From: an uncultured Akkermansia sp.
GTDB lineage: Bacteria; Verrucomicrobiota; Verrucomicrobiia; Verrucomicrobiales; Akkermansiaceae
Assembly: GCA_904502165.1 (NCBI GenBank)
Contig: CAJGDB010000004.1
Span: forward strand, 1 to 43,252
Length of the DNA stretch: 43,252 bases
Direction of reading: 5' to 3'
The notes under the pieces are model-generated. The model had not been told where the DNA came from. It searched no databases and saw nothing but the letters and a program-made list of their open reading frames with translations. This document shows positions 8,401-14,637 of the stretch, one piece after another (positions within the stretch are counted from its first letter, which is position 1; every line of letters begins with the position of its first letter). A program made the position numbers and the translations under genes.

Positions 8401-8555
8401 TTTCCGCCTACAATAAAATAGTCATGCTACTTAATGAAGAAGGAAGGATTTGCAGCATGTCTGAAACCATATCAAGTAAACGTTCTAAACTTTCCAGAAA
8501 TTTCAAACCTGTGAAATTCACCGGAGTAGATCCAGTATTTGCAATTTCTGAATAA
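5484..8555 (+). CDS. Large membrane-anchored ankyrin-repeat protein
   Basis: 1023 residues. A short N-terminal hydrophobic segment (about 11-26, CFLFLLLAAGGGWYW) acts as a signal anchor, followed by an acidic Glu/Ser-rich linker to about residue 90. Ankyrin repeats fill about 95-690; the pattern D--G-TPLI-A---N--IV-LLLELGADANAKNKDG is clearest near 650-680. A Pro/Glu-rich linker (about 697-735) leads to another ankyrin pair near 785-845 (GNTALHYSCGIGSL...LLKNGADP). The last 140 residues are a separate alpha/beta domain that might have an NTF2-like fold, which I infer only from strand-helix order. The anchor and acidic linker suggest display on the periplasmic side. The repeats imply protein binding; no partner is known. 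It starts immediately after a terminator. Ankyrin proteins of this size are often strain-variable. Confidence 0.85.
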   Translation: MAQKNNNGCGCFLFLLLAAGGGWYWCNDCNFLPVEETEQQKDDGILAEILTTDSMKEAELSEDEANDNTTKEDTSEESSPSEEIATSESPAILPPLHIALPNNAPGISGEIHAIRTLITHLDKEEMAKYLEEKGITPDKYLATMLDAIRQGDADLVIRLLACGTPTDKIDENYVSAHRLLLSKGDLTTDVIHVLIAADVTGPNKLNEKGKNILLEALEANASPAVMNVLKELGCTYGSKLHTAAIYGDIEAAKAALDEGLSVNDGGEHGYSPICISLVHKDTELFKLLLSKGADLNQFMGEGNFTLLDGAIQLKNVEAARLLIDAKIDVNHVHEDNKDRTPLIRACSTKETQVLIPVLLEAGADFSATNWNKNTILHLICESIYNQQSVEVLRAILSKNPDIHQTNESGYTPLLKLASKFHKAYGDKPEYDKQAVLDALNELLKAGADPHAAHAPGKISVHIDTKGYDGAITALKYAEFCNATECIEILDTACKNTKPSLASRLSGAISVKEAVAMLEKYDLLDKYNPPVTNPFYTKIAYQEVSDMECIMSMMLLKAPPPCYYKRRVKEFDKHFKMLEDKMENINDYAYLSAIYILSEWATTYASTSPQSQILEKATIAFIAAGHDINKVSSKADDDKLLTSMETPLITAARCDNPDIVRLLLELGADANAKNKDGATARTIARNNNFSKVLAVLDELAPAPPEPEPEPAPEVSNKQELPESPTPPVESEQKSYGPPVSQEALAELKPLFERMSNLKCREAESAKQQQGILLLLSRIQEGAGVDVTLPETNGNTALHYSCGIGSLGITQWLLKNGADPAAIGENGKSPLQCVGRDNREKIIMALNEAIAQREKTHVEQTSAESSTDAPSPAIIFNEDGTPTDETANNIISKRFTLMTTPGVTLDAFKDVFTDEVIELKSNKVVTVTTLHEKALQQNKKWPSRAVKLLDMGVSGRRIEANVALVYKNAANGKSISAYNKIVMLLNEEGRICSMSETISSKRSKLSRNFKPVKFTGVDPVFAISE

Positions 8556-8605
8556 CAAACATTACATATTCATCCCCATACAAACACATTCAAATAAACA
8601 CAAAT
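8556..8605 (+). other. 50-nt G-free leader before the glycine-zipper lipoprotein gene
   Basis: From the ankyrin stop codon to the ATG at 8606 the plus strand holds no G at all. No SD sequence is possible. It matches the G-free leader before the SPFH gene at 4060-4111. Confidence 0.5.
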
Positions 8606-9229
8606 ATGAACAACTCTGTTAAACTCGGTCTCAAGAAGGCCACGCTTGTCATTGTTGCCGCAGGAATGGTCAACACCTCCTTCACCTCTTGTTCCTCTAT
8701 GAGCGACAGCACTAAAACACGCACTCAAGGCACCGCTTTCGGTGCTCTTGCTGGGGGGCTGGTGGGCGCCGGTATTGGCCTTGCCACAGGTGGTGATACC
8801 AAGTCCGTACTGATTGGCGCTGCTGCAGGCGCGCTAATTGGCGGCATCGGCGGATATGCCTGGGGCAATTCCATTGTCAAGGAAAAGGAAGCCTATGCCT
8901 CAATGGAAGAATATATCAACGATAACCAGAAGCAGCTTGACAACCGCATTACCGATGTGCAGAAAGCTAACTCTGATCTCTCCAACCAGATTGCCCAGTT
9001 GAAAAAAGATAAGACTGCCATTTCCAAGGAAAACCTTGCCAAACAAAATGCGAAGCTGACGGAAAACCTGGCGCTGATTGATACAGACATCACCACCGCT
9101 AAGGATGCAGCAAAGGAAGCCTCTGGTGACGAGCTGGCCGAACTTAATCAGAAGATTGATGCTCTTAGTAAAGAAAAATCAAGCCTCCAGACCAATATCA
9201 GAGAGCTTGATTCTCTTGCTTCCATCTAA
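8606..9229 (+). CDS. Glycine-zipper, coiled-coil lipoprotein
   Basis: 207 residues. A signal region ends in a lipobox-like FTSC-SS (Cys near 29). Then come two glycine-zipper segments (FGALAGGLVGAGIGLATGG and IGAAAGALIGGIGGYAWG, about 47-91) able to pack in or against a membrane, as in small outer-membrane lipoproteins of the SlyB/OmpA-linker type. Residues 100-207 form a long coiled coil (QLDNRITDVQKANSDLSNQIAQLKKD). It is followed after 26 nt by a second, smaller coiled-coil lipoprotein that ends in nearly the same way (LDSLASI versus LENLSSI), so the pair may interact. Role in envelope architecture is inferred; the specific function is unknown. Confidence 0.75.
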   Translation: MNNSVKLGLKKATLVIVAAGMVNTSFTSCSSMSDSTKTRTQGTAFGALAGGLVGAGIGLATGGDTKSVLIGAAAGALIGGIGGYAWGNSIVKEKEAYASMEEYINDNQKQLDNRITDVQKANSDLSNQIAQLKKDKTAISKENLAKQNAKLTENLALIDTDITTAKDAAKEASGDELAELNQKIDALSKEKSSLQTNIRELDSLASI

Positions 9230-9255
9230 CCCCTTGCTCAGTATTCAGACTTCAG

Positions 9256-9600
9256 ATGAGACATAATCTCTTTATAATCGCAGCTTCTACTGCCGCTTTT
9301 GTGGTACTCAATTCTTGCAGCACCACTGGAGATCCCACTCAAGGAGGTATCTTCTGGTCTCCGGCCAAAGCTAAGGAGCGCCAGAATACGTTGCTGAGTA
9401 ACATGATGGAAGCCCAGTCTCAAGTAGATACGCTGGAGGCAAAGCGCAACCACCTGCTTCAGCAAAAATCCCACTTGCAGATAGAGATTCAAAAACTGCG
9501 TACGCGAGCCGCACATACTCCTGATCCTGCAGAGGCGGAAGAATTGAATGCCCGTATCTCAGCACTGGAGAGTCAACTCGAAAATCTTTCCTCCATTTGA
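9256..9600 (+). CDS. Small coiled-coil lipoprotein
   Basis: 114 residues. The N terminus MRHNLFIIAASTAAFVVLNSC is a lipoprotein signal, with the acylated Cys at 21 in the lipobox LNSC-ST. A short linker precedes a coiled coil from about residue 38 to the end (AKERQNTLLSNMMEAQSQVDTLEAKR...ISALESQLENL). The C-terminal sequence resembles that of the preceding lipoprotein. The two genes lie 26 nt apart and end at a shared strong hairpin, so they form an operon. I do not recognise a family; a spacer or oligomerisation role is the most that can be said. Confidence 0.7.
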   Translation: MRHNLFIIAASTAAFVVLNSCSTTGDPTQGGIFWSPAKAKERQNTLLSNMMEAQSQVDTLEAKRNHLLQQKSHLQIEIQKLRTRAAHTPDPAEAEELNARISALESQLENLSSI

Positions 9601-9639
9601 TATCCTGATTCATTCAGTATTCACACACACATAAACAGC

Positions 9640-9677
9640 AATGCGCCAGACATCAGTGATATCTGGCGCATTGTTTT
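9640..9677 (+). terminator. Terminator after the two coiled-coil lipoprotein genes
   Basis: AATGCGCCAGA at 9640-9650 pairs perfectly with TCTGGCGCATT at 9662-9672; the inner ATCA/TGAT can extend the stem. GTTTTC follows. Confidence 0.8.
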
Positions 9678-9693
9678 CAACTTCTTCTGAAAT

Positions 9694-10215
9694 ATGATTC
9701 ATACTTCATCACTCTTCAAATATTGTAGCATGGCCCTTCTGATACTCACACTTACTGCGTGTGGCCCTGCTACATACGACAATGAACAAATAGAGACAAG
9801 CCTGCAAGCTATCTCTAAGGAATTGAATCCAGGAGAGAAAGCCCAATTCTATCAAGCCTTTCAGAAAATTGTACTGAGGGAGTTAAAAAATGACCCCAAG
9901 CCGGTTAACTCGCTGGCTAATCTTTTAGATGACCCGGAAAAAATAAAGAGGTGTACCGCCTGTATGCATGGCAAAAATGCCATGGAAATCATTGAACTGG
10001 CTCAAAATGTCAATGTCTCTACGAAGAATGACCCTCCCGGAACCTCTCTCGAGAAAAAGATTAACCACTTAGATGCTGAATTGGCTCAGGGACTTGATGA
10101 AGATGACGATGAAACAGACAGAGCATTCGAAAAGGCCGAAATGGAACTCGAACGCCTGGAAGAGAAAATCAACGACGCTCTGGTCGAGCTGGACGATGAA
10201 TCAGACCTCTTCTGA
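9694..10215 (+). CDS. Lipoprotein with acidic coiled-coil tail, paralogue of 3721-4023
   Basis: 173 residues. The lipobox LTAC-GPATYD is identical in its core to the lipoprotein at 3721, and the following 70 residues align with it (EKAQFYQAFQKIV...DPEKIK...GKNAMEIIELAQ). Unlike the paralogue it carries an added acidic, coiled-coil C-terminal region (about 112-173). The ATG at 9694 gives a signal peptide with n-region IHTSSLFKYC; a start at Met13 is also possible. It lies 22 nt past a terminator, and I see no convincing promoter in that gap. The paralogous pair at each end of the block suggests duplication together with the genes between, or a shared envelope role. Function unknown. Confidence 0.75.
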   Translation: MIHTSSLFKYCSMALLILTLTACGPATYDNEQIETSLQAISKELNPGEKAQFYQAFQKIVLRELKNDPKPVNSLANLLDDPEKIKRCTACMHGKNAMEIIELAQNVNVSTKNDPPGTSLEKKINHLDAELAQGLDEDDDETDRAFEKAEMELERLEEKINDALVELDDESDLF

Positions 10216-10259
10216 TTCAAGGCTCTCAGCTGTTAGGCCCGGTTTGCTCCAGAATAGGA

Positions 10260-10288
10260 TTGCAAGCCGGGCGGGTTTGTGGTACATT
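10260..10288 (+). promoter_or_regulatory. Promoter of the small membrane protein gene
   Basis: TTGCAA (10260-10265), a 17-nt spacer and TACATT (10283-10288) preceded by TGG. The ATG at 10300 follows after 11 nt. The clean promoter supports the small gene being real. Confidence 0.55.
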
Positions 10289-10299
10289 CCTGCTGCCGG

Positions 10300-10500
10300 A
10301 TGAGAGAAGAACTGTCACCCAACGAAGAAATTATCTTTACCCAGCAGAACCTCAAGGTTGTGATGGGGCGTGGCAATGTGGTCAACAAACCGCGTCAGCT
10401 GGTAAGCGCCGGGTGGACCATTTTCTGGTATCTGCTGGCTCTGGCTTCACTCAATCTGTGGCTGCTGCGTATGCTGGGCTATATCTCCCTGCCCTGGTAA
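10300..10500 (+). CDS. Small single-pass membrane protein (66 aa), unknown
   Basis: 66 residues beginning MREELSPNEEIIFTQQNLKV, then one long hydrophobic segment from about 38 to 62 (TIFWYLLALASLNLWLLRML). The frame is open upstream to a GTG at 10279, but the ATG at 10300 stands at the right distance from a good promoter, and the upstream codons are Cys-rich and unlikely. A hairpin terminator follows within 7 nt of the stop. The gene therefore has its own promoter and terminator, which argues that it is a real single-gene unit. I recognise no family. Confidence 0.6.
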   Translation: MREELSPNEEIIFTQQNLKVVMGRGNVVNKPRQLVSAGWTIFWYLLALASLNLWLLRMLGYISLPW

Positions 10501-10506
10501 AATGAA

Positions 10507-10530
10507 GAAGCCCGCCGGTAAGCGGGCTTC
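10507..10530. terminator. Bidirectional hairpin between convergent genes
   Basis: GAAGCCCGC (10507-10515) pairs with GCGGGCTTC (10522-10530). It lies between the converging small membrane protein gene (stop 10500) and the secreted protein gene (stop 10557) and can serve both; T-tracts are short on both sides. Confidence 0.7.
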
Positions 10531-10556
10531 GTTGGTTCAAGGGATTTGCCGGAAAC

Positions 10557-11087
10557 TTAACGGCGCATGCGGTTGATGGGCATGACTTCGTGGTCGTGGT
10601 TGGCAGGGTCCTCCGGCATGGAGGGGATTTCCTCGCAGGCACCGTCCTTGAGCACTTCCAACTCCGTTACAGGGCGGATGGGCATCATCACCTCTCCCAT
10701 GTCTGCATAATAGTGTTTCTGAGTCAGGCGCACCAGTTGCCCGGGCTTAAGCTCACTCAGTTTCTGCAGCATACCGTCAGGCTGGCCGGGAACATCATTT
10801 TTCACATCAATCAACAGCATGTTTCCGGCTGCGGCCTTTTCATCGCCATACTTCCCGGGCTTTTCGTATGCCTCATTCGAGAGAATCCGGAACTGAGCAG
10901 CCTTCATGGAGTGGTCGCAGCGGTCCGGGCAAAGCGCCGTACGAAAATAGCAGGGGCGTTCCTGCACCCCGACATACTGGGCAACAACCGTGTTGGAGGC
11001 CAGTAAATCAGCCTTTTCAGGCAGAGGTGAAGCATACACGGACGGCAGCAGGAAGGCCGCCACAGCAAGTAAAATCTTAGCTTTCAT
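10557..11087 (-). CDS. Secreted protein of unknown function
   Basis: 176 residues with a clear signal peptide (MKAKILLAVAAFLLPSVYA, cleavage after Ala19). The mature protein is rich in beta-like segments and has a cysteine cluster, RPCYFRTALCPDRCDHS, at about 45-60, able to form disulfides or bind metal, plus a basic C-terminal end. A stretch with GQLVRLTQKHYYADMGEVMMP hints at an OB-like fold, but I do not recognise a family. The start is fixed by the signal peptide. A weak promoter lies 18 nt upstream, separating it from the methyltransferase gene. Periplasmic location is the likely one. Confidence 0.65.
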   Translation of the reverse strand: MKAKILLAVAAFLLPSVYASPLPEKADLLASNTVVAQYVGVQERPCYFRTALCPDRCDHSMKAAQFRILSNEAYEKPGKYGDEKAAAGNMLLIDVKNDVPGQPDGMLQKLSELKPGQLVRLTQKHYYADMGEVMMPIRPVTELEVLKDGACEEIPSMPEDPANHDHEVMPINRMRR

Positions 11088-11105
11088 AACTCGTTACGCA
11101 GGGTT

Positions 11106-11134
11106 CTGATACAAGTAAGGCGTTCCATGTTGAA
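11106..11134 (-). promoter_or_regulatory. Possible promoter of the secreted protein gene
   Basis: Minus-strand TTCAAC (11134-11129), a 17-nt spacer and TATCAG (11111-11106), 18 nt before the ATG. Both boxes are imperfect. Confidence 0.35.
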
Positions 11135-11138
11135 TTTT

Positions 11139-12038
11139 TTATTTGTTTTTTTGCAATAAACAACAGAAGCCCCCTGCCCCGAAGCCGTGAGCCGGAAGCA
11201 GGCGATAGGCAGGAAAAGCCGCCAGAGCGGAGCGGAACGGAGCAAGCTGCGGCACTTCCACAGCCTCCCATTCAGGGTGGCGCTTCAGGATGTAGGCTAT
11301 CACTTTCTCATTCTCCTCCGGGTCGTAGGTGCAGGTGGTGTAGACAATATGCCCTCCTGAATTCACGCATTGAACCGCAGAGAGCATGATCCCCCTCTGC
11401 CGCTTGGCATTGCCATTCACCATTGAGGCACTCAGGCAACCAGGATTCCTGATCCCTTTGCAGAGCAGAGACTGCCCGCTGCAGGGAGCATCGACCAGCA
11501 GTAAATCAAAGGATTCACCACTGCGGGCCCATTGGTCAGGCCGGTTACCGGTTACCCGGACCTCAGGCATGCCGCATTGCTGCAGATTCTGCCGCAGAAT
11601 CCCCCGGCGCCCGGGATGCACCTCGTTGGCAGTATGCGTACCAACACCAAAACGGGCGGCCATGAGCATCGTCTTGCCACCGGGGGCAGCACACATATCC
11701 AGCGATGAGGCCGGCGGCGGCACAACAGCCAGGCAGGCAGATTCCCAGCAGGACGAAAGATCCAGCGAATAATAGAGCCCGGCTGCATAATCATCATATG
11801 CAGTTGGTTTCACCCCCTCTGCCGGCACGTAGACACGCGGCGGCAGCCAGGGGGCAGCCAGCTCAGCACAGGGAAAAGGCGGCACATAGCCAGCAGAAGC
11901 CCGGGCTGTAAGCACTACCGCGCCCCGTGAAGAAAGCCCGGCACGCATGGCAGACAGGAGGGATTCAGCCTCCTGTCCCACAAGCCCCAGACGTGTACAC
12001 AGCCTGATTTCAGCCTTTCCTGCAGGTTCTGCACTCAT
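11139..12038 (-). CDS. NOL1/NOP2/Sun-type RNA (cytosine-5) methyltransferase
   Basis: 299 residues, SAM-dependent methylation of cytosine C5 in RNA, most probably 16S rRNA as in RsmB/RsmF. The SAM-binding motif DMCAAPGGKT lies at 114-123. The two catalytic cysteines of this family are present in DAPCSGQ (Cys186) and TTCTYDPEEN (Cys236). The N-terminal extension is short, without the NusB-like domain of RsmB, and there is no C-terminal PUA domain as in RsmF, so it is a minimal member and the exact target base cannot be called. Its ATG overlaps the stop of the ROK kinase gene (ATGA at 12035-12038), so translation is coupled to that gene. Confidence 0.88.
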   Translation of the reverse strand: MSAEPAGKAEIRLCTRLGLVGQEAESLLSAMRAGLSSRGAVVLTARASAGYVPPFPCAELAAPWLPPRVYVPAEGVKPTAYDDYAAGLYYSLDLSSCWESACLAVVPPPASSLDMCAAPGGKTMLMAARFGVGTHTANEVHPGRRGILRQNLQQCGMPEVRVTGNRPDQWARSGESFDLLLVDAPCSGQSLLCKGIRNPGCLSASMVNGNAKRQRGIMLSAVQCVNSGGHIVYTTCTYDPEENEKVIAYILKRHPEWEAVEVPQLAPFRSALAAFPAYRLLPAHGFGAGGFCCLLQKNK

Positions 12039-12988
12039 GCAAGGCCACGGGCTTCAGCCTCCTCCAGCGCCATCTTGGCAGCGCCGATAATACCGGCCTC
12101 GTTGCTGAACTTGGCGGGCAGAATGCGAAGCTTCTCATAATGAGGCCCATAGGTCTGCGCCTTCAGGTAGCGATGCAGCGGTTCAAAGAGCAAATCGCCA
12201 GCCTTGGCCACACCACCACCGATGATGAAGGCCGCGGGATTCAGGATGTAGTGGCAGGAAAGCAGCCCCGTGGCCAGCTTGCGGGCAATGTCATCCCACA
12301 TGGCCAGTGCCACGGGGTCACCCGCCTTGGCGGCCAGCTCCAGCGGATAAGGAGCACAATCTTCAAAATCCTTTTCCTGCCCCGCAGCAGCGTAGGCGGC
12401 AGCAGCATCTTCCTGAATACGGGGATGCCCGATGTAGTTCTCCAAGGCACCATGGTTCTGGTAATAGCCCTTGCGACCCTGGTAGTCAATACTCAGGTGG
12501 CCGAGCTCACCGGCAGCACCCAGGGAGCCGCGCAGCATCTGCCCGTTGGCCACAATGCCGGACCCCACGCCTGTACCAAGGGTAAGGCACACCAGGTCAT
12601 TCAGGCCCTTGCCTGCCCCCAGCTTCCATTCTGCATAGGCCATGCAGTTGGCATCGTTATCCACCGCAGCCGGCAGGCCGGTCATTTCCTCGAGCATATC
12701 ACGCACAGGCACATCATACCAGCCCGGCACGTTTGTCAGAGAATCGGCAATACCGCGGTCATGATCCACAAAGCCAGGAATACCCATGCCTACCGCTTTC
12801 ACGCCGGGGTACTGGGCAATCAGCTCCTTAAGGCGCTTGCCGACCTCTGCAAAAATGGCATCCGGAGAAACAAAATCCTGTGTGCGGACGGGCTCTGCCC
12901 GGCCAATCAGCTCTGTACCACGAACTACCGCAAATTTAATGGAGGTACCCCCCATGTCAACACCTATGCTCAAATCATTTTCAGCCAT
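12035..12988 (-). CDS. ROK-family sugar kinase, probable glucokinase, without the zinc cysteines
   Basis: 317 residues. The phosphate-binding motif GVDMGGTSIKFA begins at 9, VDNDANCMAYAE (109-120) carries the catalytic Asp, and LTLGTGVGSG (136-145) and IGGGVAK follow. ROK kinases phosphorylate free hexoses such as glucose or N-acetylmannosamine with ATP. The family signature normally has GHxxxD followed by CGCGxxGCLE, whose cysteines bind zinc. Here GHLSID is present but the cysteine motif is replaced by GRKGYYQNHGALE, so the zinc site is gone; the substrate may differ accordingly. The DxGGT motif so near the N terminus fixes the start at 12988, only 6 nt from an extended -10 box. It leads an operon with the methyltransferase gene. 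Confidence 0.85.
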   Translation of the reverse strand: MAENDLSIGVDMGGTSIKFAVVRGTELIGRAEPVRTQDFVSPDAIFAEVGKRLKELIAQYPGVKAVGMGIPGFVDHDRGIADSLTNVPGWYDVPVRDMLEEMTGLPAAVDNDANCMAYAEWKLGAGKGLNDLVCLTLGTGVGSGIVANGQMLRGSLGAAGELGHLSIDYQGRKGYYQNHGALENYIGHPRIQEDAAAAYAAAGQEKDFEDCAPYPLELAAKAGDPVALAMWDDIARKLATGLLSCHYILNPAAFIIGGGVAKAGDLLFEPLHRYLKAQTYGPHYEKLRILPAKFSNEAGIIGAAKMALEEAEARGLA

Positions 12989-12994
12989 AGCGGA

Positions 12995-13023
12995 ACTATA
13001 CCACAGCTATTCAGGCCATGAAA
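12995..13023 (-). promoter_or_regulatory. Extended -10 promoter of the ROK kinase gene
   Basis: TATAGT (13000-12995) preceded by TGG, with a poor -35 (TTTCAT) 17 nt upstream. Only 6 nt (TCCGCT) lie between the -10 box and the ATG, so the transcript should begin at or beside the A of the start codon. Confidence 0.55.
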
Positions 13024-13401
13024 GCAAAAAAAGTTCTGCTACAGAAAAATCGGCTTTCTTATCGGATTCGACAATATGGTATTCTCCCTCCTCCGGGGGG
13101 AGAATCAACACAGGCCTGGGTAACAACCCACTCCCGACCCCGACGGGAAATGAGACCGCCATACACACCCAGCGGCAGGATTTTCTGATAATCAGAGGTA
13201 TATATGCCATATTGCACATGCAATATAGCAGACAGGCTCCGATAAGCGGATAAGGATTACCTCCTGTCTGATATGGTAGGAATCAAAACTCCGTCACTCC
13301 TGCCATTACAGACAATCCGCGCTATTTACCCAATAGGCGAAACAGGCAGAAAAAACCTATGTTTTCCCTTTATTATAAACAAGATAACCCCGATTCAGCG
13401 C
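13024..13401. other. Intergenic stretch without a convincing gene
   Basis: About 380 nt between the ROK kinase promoter and the rmuC stop. Several short frames exist; none has domain sense or a good start. Visible structure: a perfect inverted repeat ATATTGCA-CA-TGCAATAT at 13209-13226, and a G/C-rich pyrimidine-purine stretch near 13085-13105. I see no clear terminator for rmuC here. Confidence 0.4.
13209..13226. repeat. 18-nt inverted repeat ATATTGCA-CA-TGCAATAT
   Basis: Perfect 8-bp arms with a 2-nt centre, typical of a dimeric regulator site rather than a terminator because no T-tract follows. No gene start lies within 180 nt on either side, so any target is unclear. Confidence 0.4.
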
Positions 13402-14637
13402 TCATTCTTCTTCCGGGGCATCCGAAACATCCTCCAGAGACAGACGGCGGTTCGGATTGATACCATAGCTGCGGAGGTCCTCAATCTGGCGTATCAGATT
13501 ACCATTGCCGGTCTTGAACTGGCCCCGGGCCTGCTCATAGGCCTTGGAGAGCGTATCAATCGCACGCCTGATTTTCTCCATACTATCATCAAGCGTGGCG
13601 CATTTCTTGTAGAGCGATTCTGCGCGGTCGATGATATTACGGACATTACGAGACTGACGCTCCTTCTGCCAGAGGTTGTTAGCCAGCTGGAGCGCCATGA
13701 GAAGATTCGTGGGGCTGATGAGCAGCACACCGCGTTCGTATGCCTCATGCACCAGCGAAGGCTGTGCCTGAACAGCACCGATGTAGGCCGACTCATTCGG
13801 CATGAACATCAACACATGGCCGATGGCCCCGGGAACAATAGAGGCATAATCCTTGCCTGCAAGCTCAAGAATATGCTTGCGGACAGAATCCACATGGGCA
13901 GCAACAGCCGCCTGCCGCTCGGCCGGAGCAGTATCGGCCTCAAGCTCCATCAGGCGGGCGTAGGCCGTAAGGGAGACCTTGGAATCAATGATGATATGCC
14001 GGTTCTCCGGAAGATGCACCACCACATCCGGGCGGAATAGATTACCCTCCTTATCCTTGTATGAGCACTGGGTGGAAAACTCATTACCCTGGTGCAGGCC
14101 ACTGCTTTCCAGAAGGCGGGAAAGCACCATCTCTCCCCAGTCTCCCTGCATTTTGGAATCGCCCTTGAGAGCACGGGTCAGGTTAGAAGCATCCTTGCTG
14201 ATGCCCTCAGCCCGCTCCATGAGCTGCTTAACCAGCGTCTCAATGCTCGTGCGGGCGGTTGCATTGCCTGTATTGGTATCATGCACCGACTTACGCAAGC
14301 CCTCAAGCTGCTCGCGGAGAGGCTGCAGCACATGGCTGAGCTGCTCCTTGCTACTGGCTTTGAGCTGGTCGGTATTGTGGTCCAGAATGCGGCGGGAAAG
14401 CTGTTCAAAGCGTTCCTCCAGCATCGTTCTGCGCTCCTCCCAACGCTGTTCCTCACGCTGCATCTGCTGCAGGAGGAACTCATTCTGCTGTTCAAGGGTA
14501 AGCACCTGGGCATCCACCTCCTTGCGGCGCAGCGCTGCAAGAAGATACCCCACAGCAGCACCAATAGACAGTGAAATGACGACCGTTATAAAGAAATAGA
14601 AAAAAAGCATAGGGAAATCAGGGGGTGGGGCCGTCAT
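13402..14637 (-). CDS. rmuC: RmuC-family DNA recombination protein
   Basis: 411 residues. One N-terminal membrane helix (about 10-33) is followed by a long coiled coil (about 37-150; LEQQNEFLLQQMQREEQRWEE). The nuclease-like RmuC core follows at about 155-390, with the family-typical stretches KMQGDWGEMVLSRLLE, RPDVVVHLPENRHIIIDSKVS and MFMPNESAY. RmuC limits recombination between inverted repeats in E. coli; the biochemical activity is thought to be nucleolytic. The acidic/lysine set D-x(n)-DSK of a PD-(D/E)XK-like fold is visible. Its start codon lies inside the end of the EptA-like gene (20-nt overlap), so the two are co-translated even though the functions look unrelated. Confidence 0.92.
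   Translation of the reverse strand: MTAPPPDFPMLFFYFFITVVISLSIGAAVGYLLAALRRKEVDAQVLTLEQQNEFLLQQMQREEQRWEERRTMLEERFEQLSRRILDHNTDQLKASSKEQLSHVLQPLREQLEGLRKSVHDTNTGNATARTSIETLVKQLMERAEGISKDASNLTRALKGDSKMQGDWGEMVLSRLLESSGLHQGNEFSTQCSYKDKEGNLFRPDVVVHLPENRHIIIDSKVSLTAYARLMELEADTAPAERQAAVAAHVDSVRKHILELAGKDYASIVPGAIGHVLMFMPNESAYIGAVQAQPSLVHEAYERGVLLISPTNLLMALQLANNLWQKERQSRNVRNIIDRAESLYKKCATLDDSMEKIRRAIDTLSKAYEQARGQFKTGNGNLIRQIEDLRSYGINPNRRLSLEDVSDAPEEE

Noticed and set aside
13007..13219. 70-codon minus-strand frame upstream of the ROK kinase gene
   Set aside because: No signal, membrane segment or family sense, and it overlaps the ROK kinase promoter.
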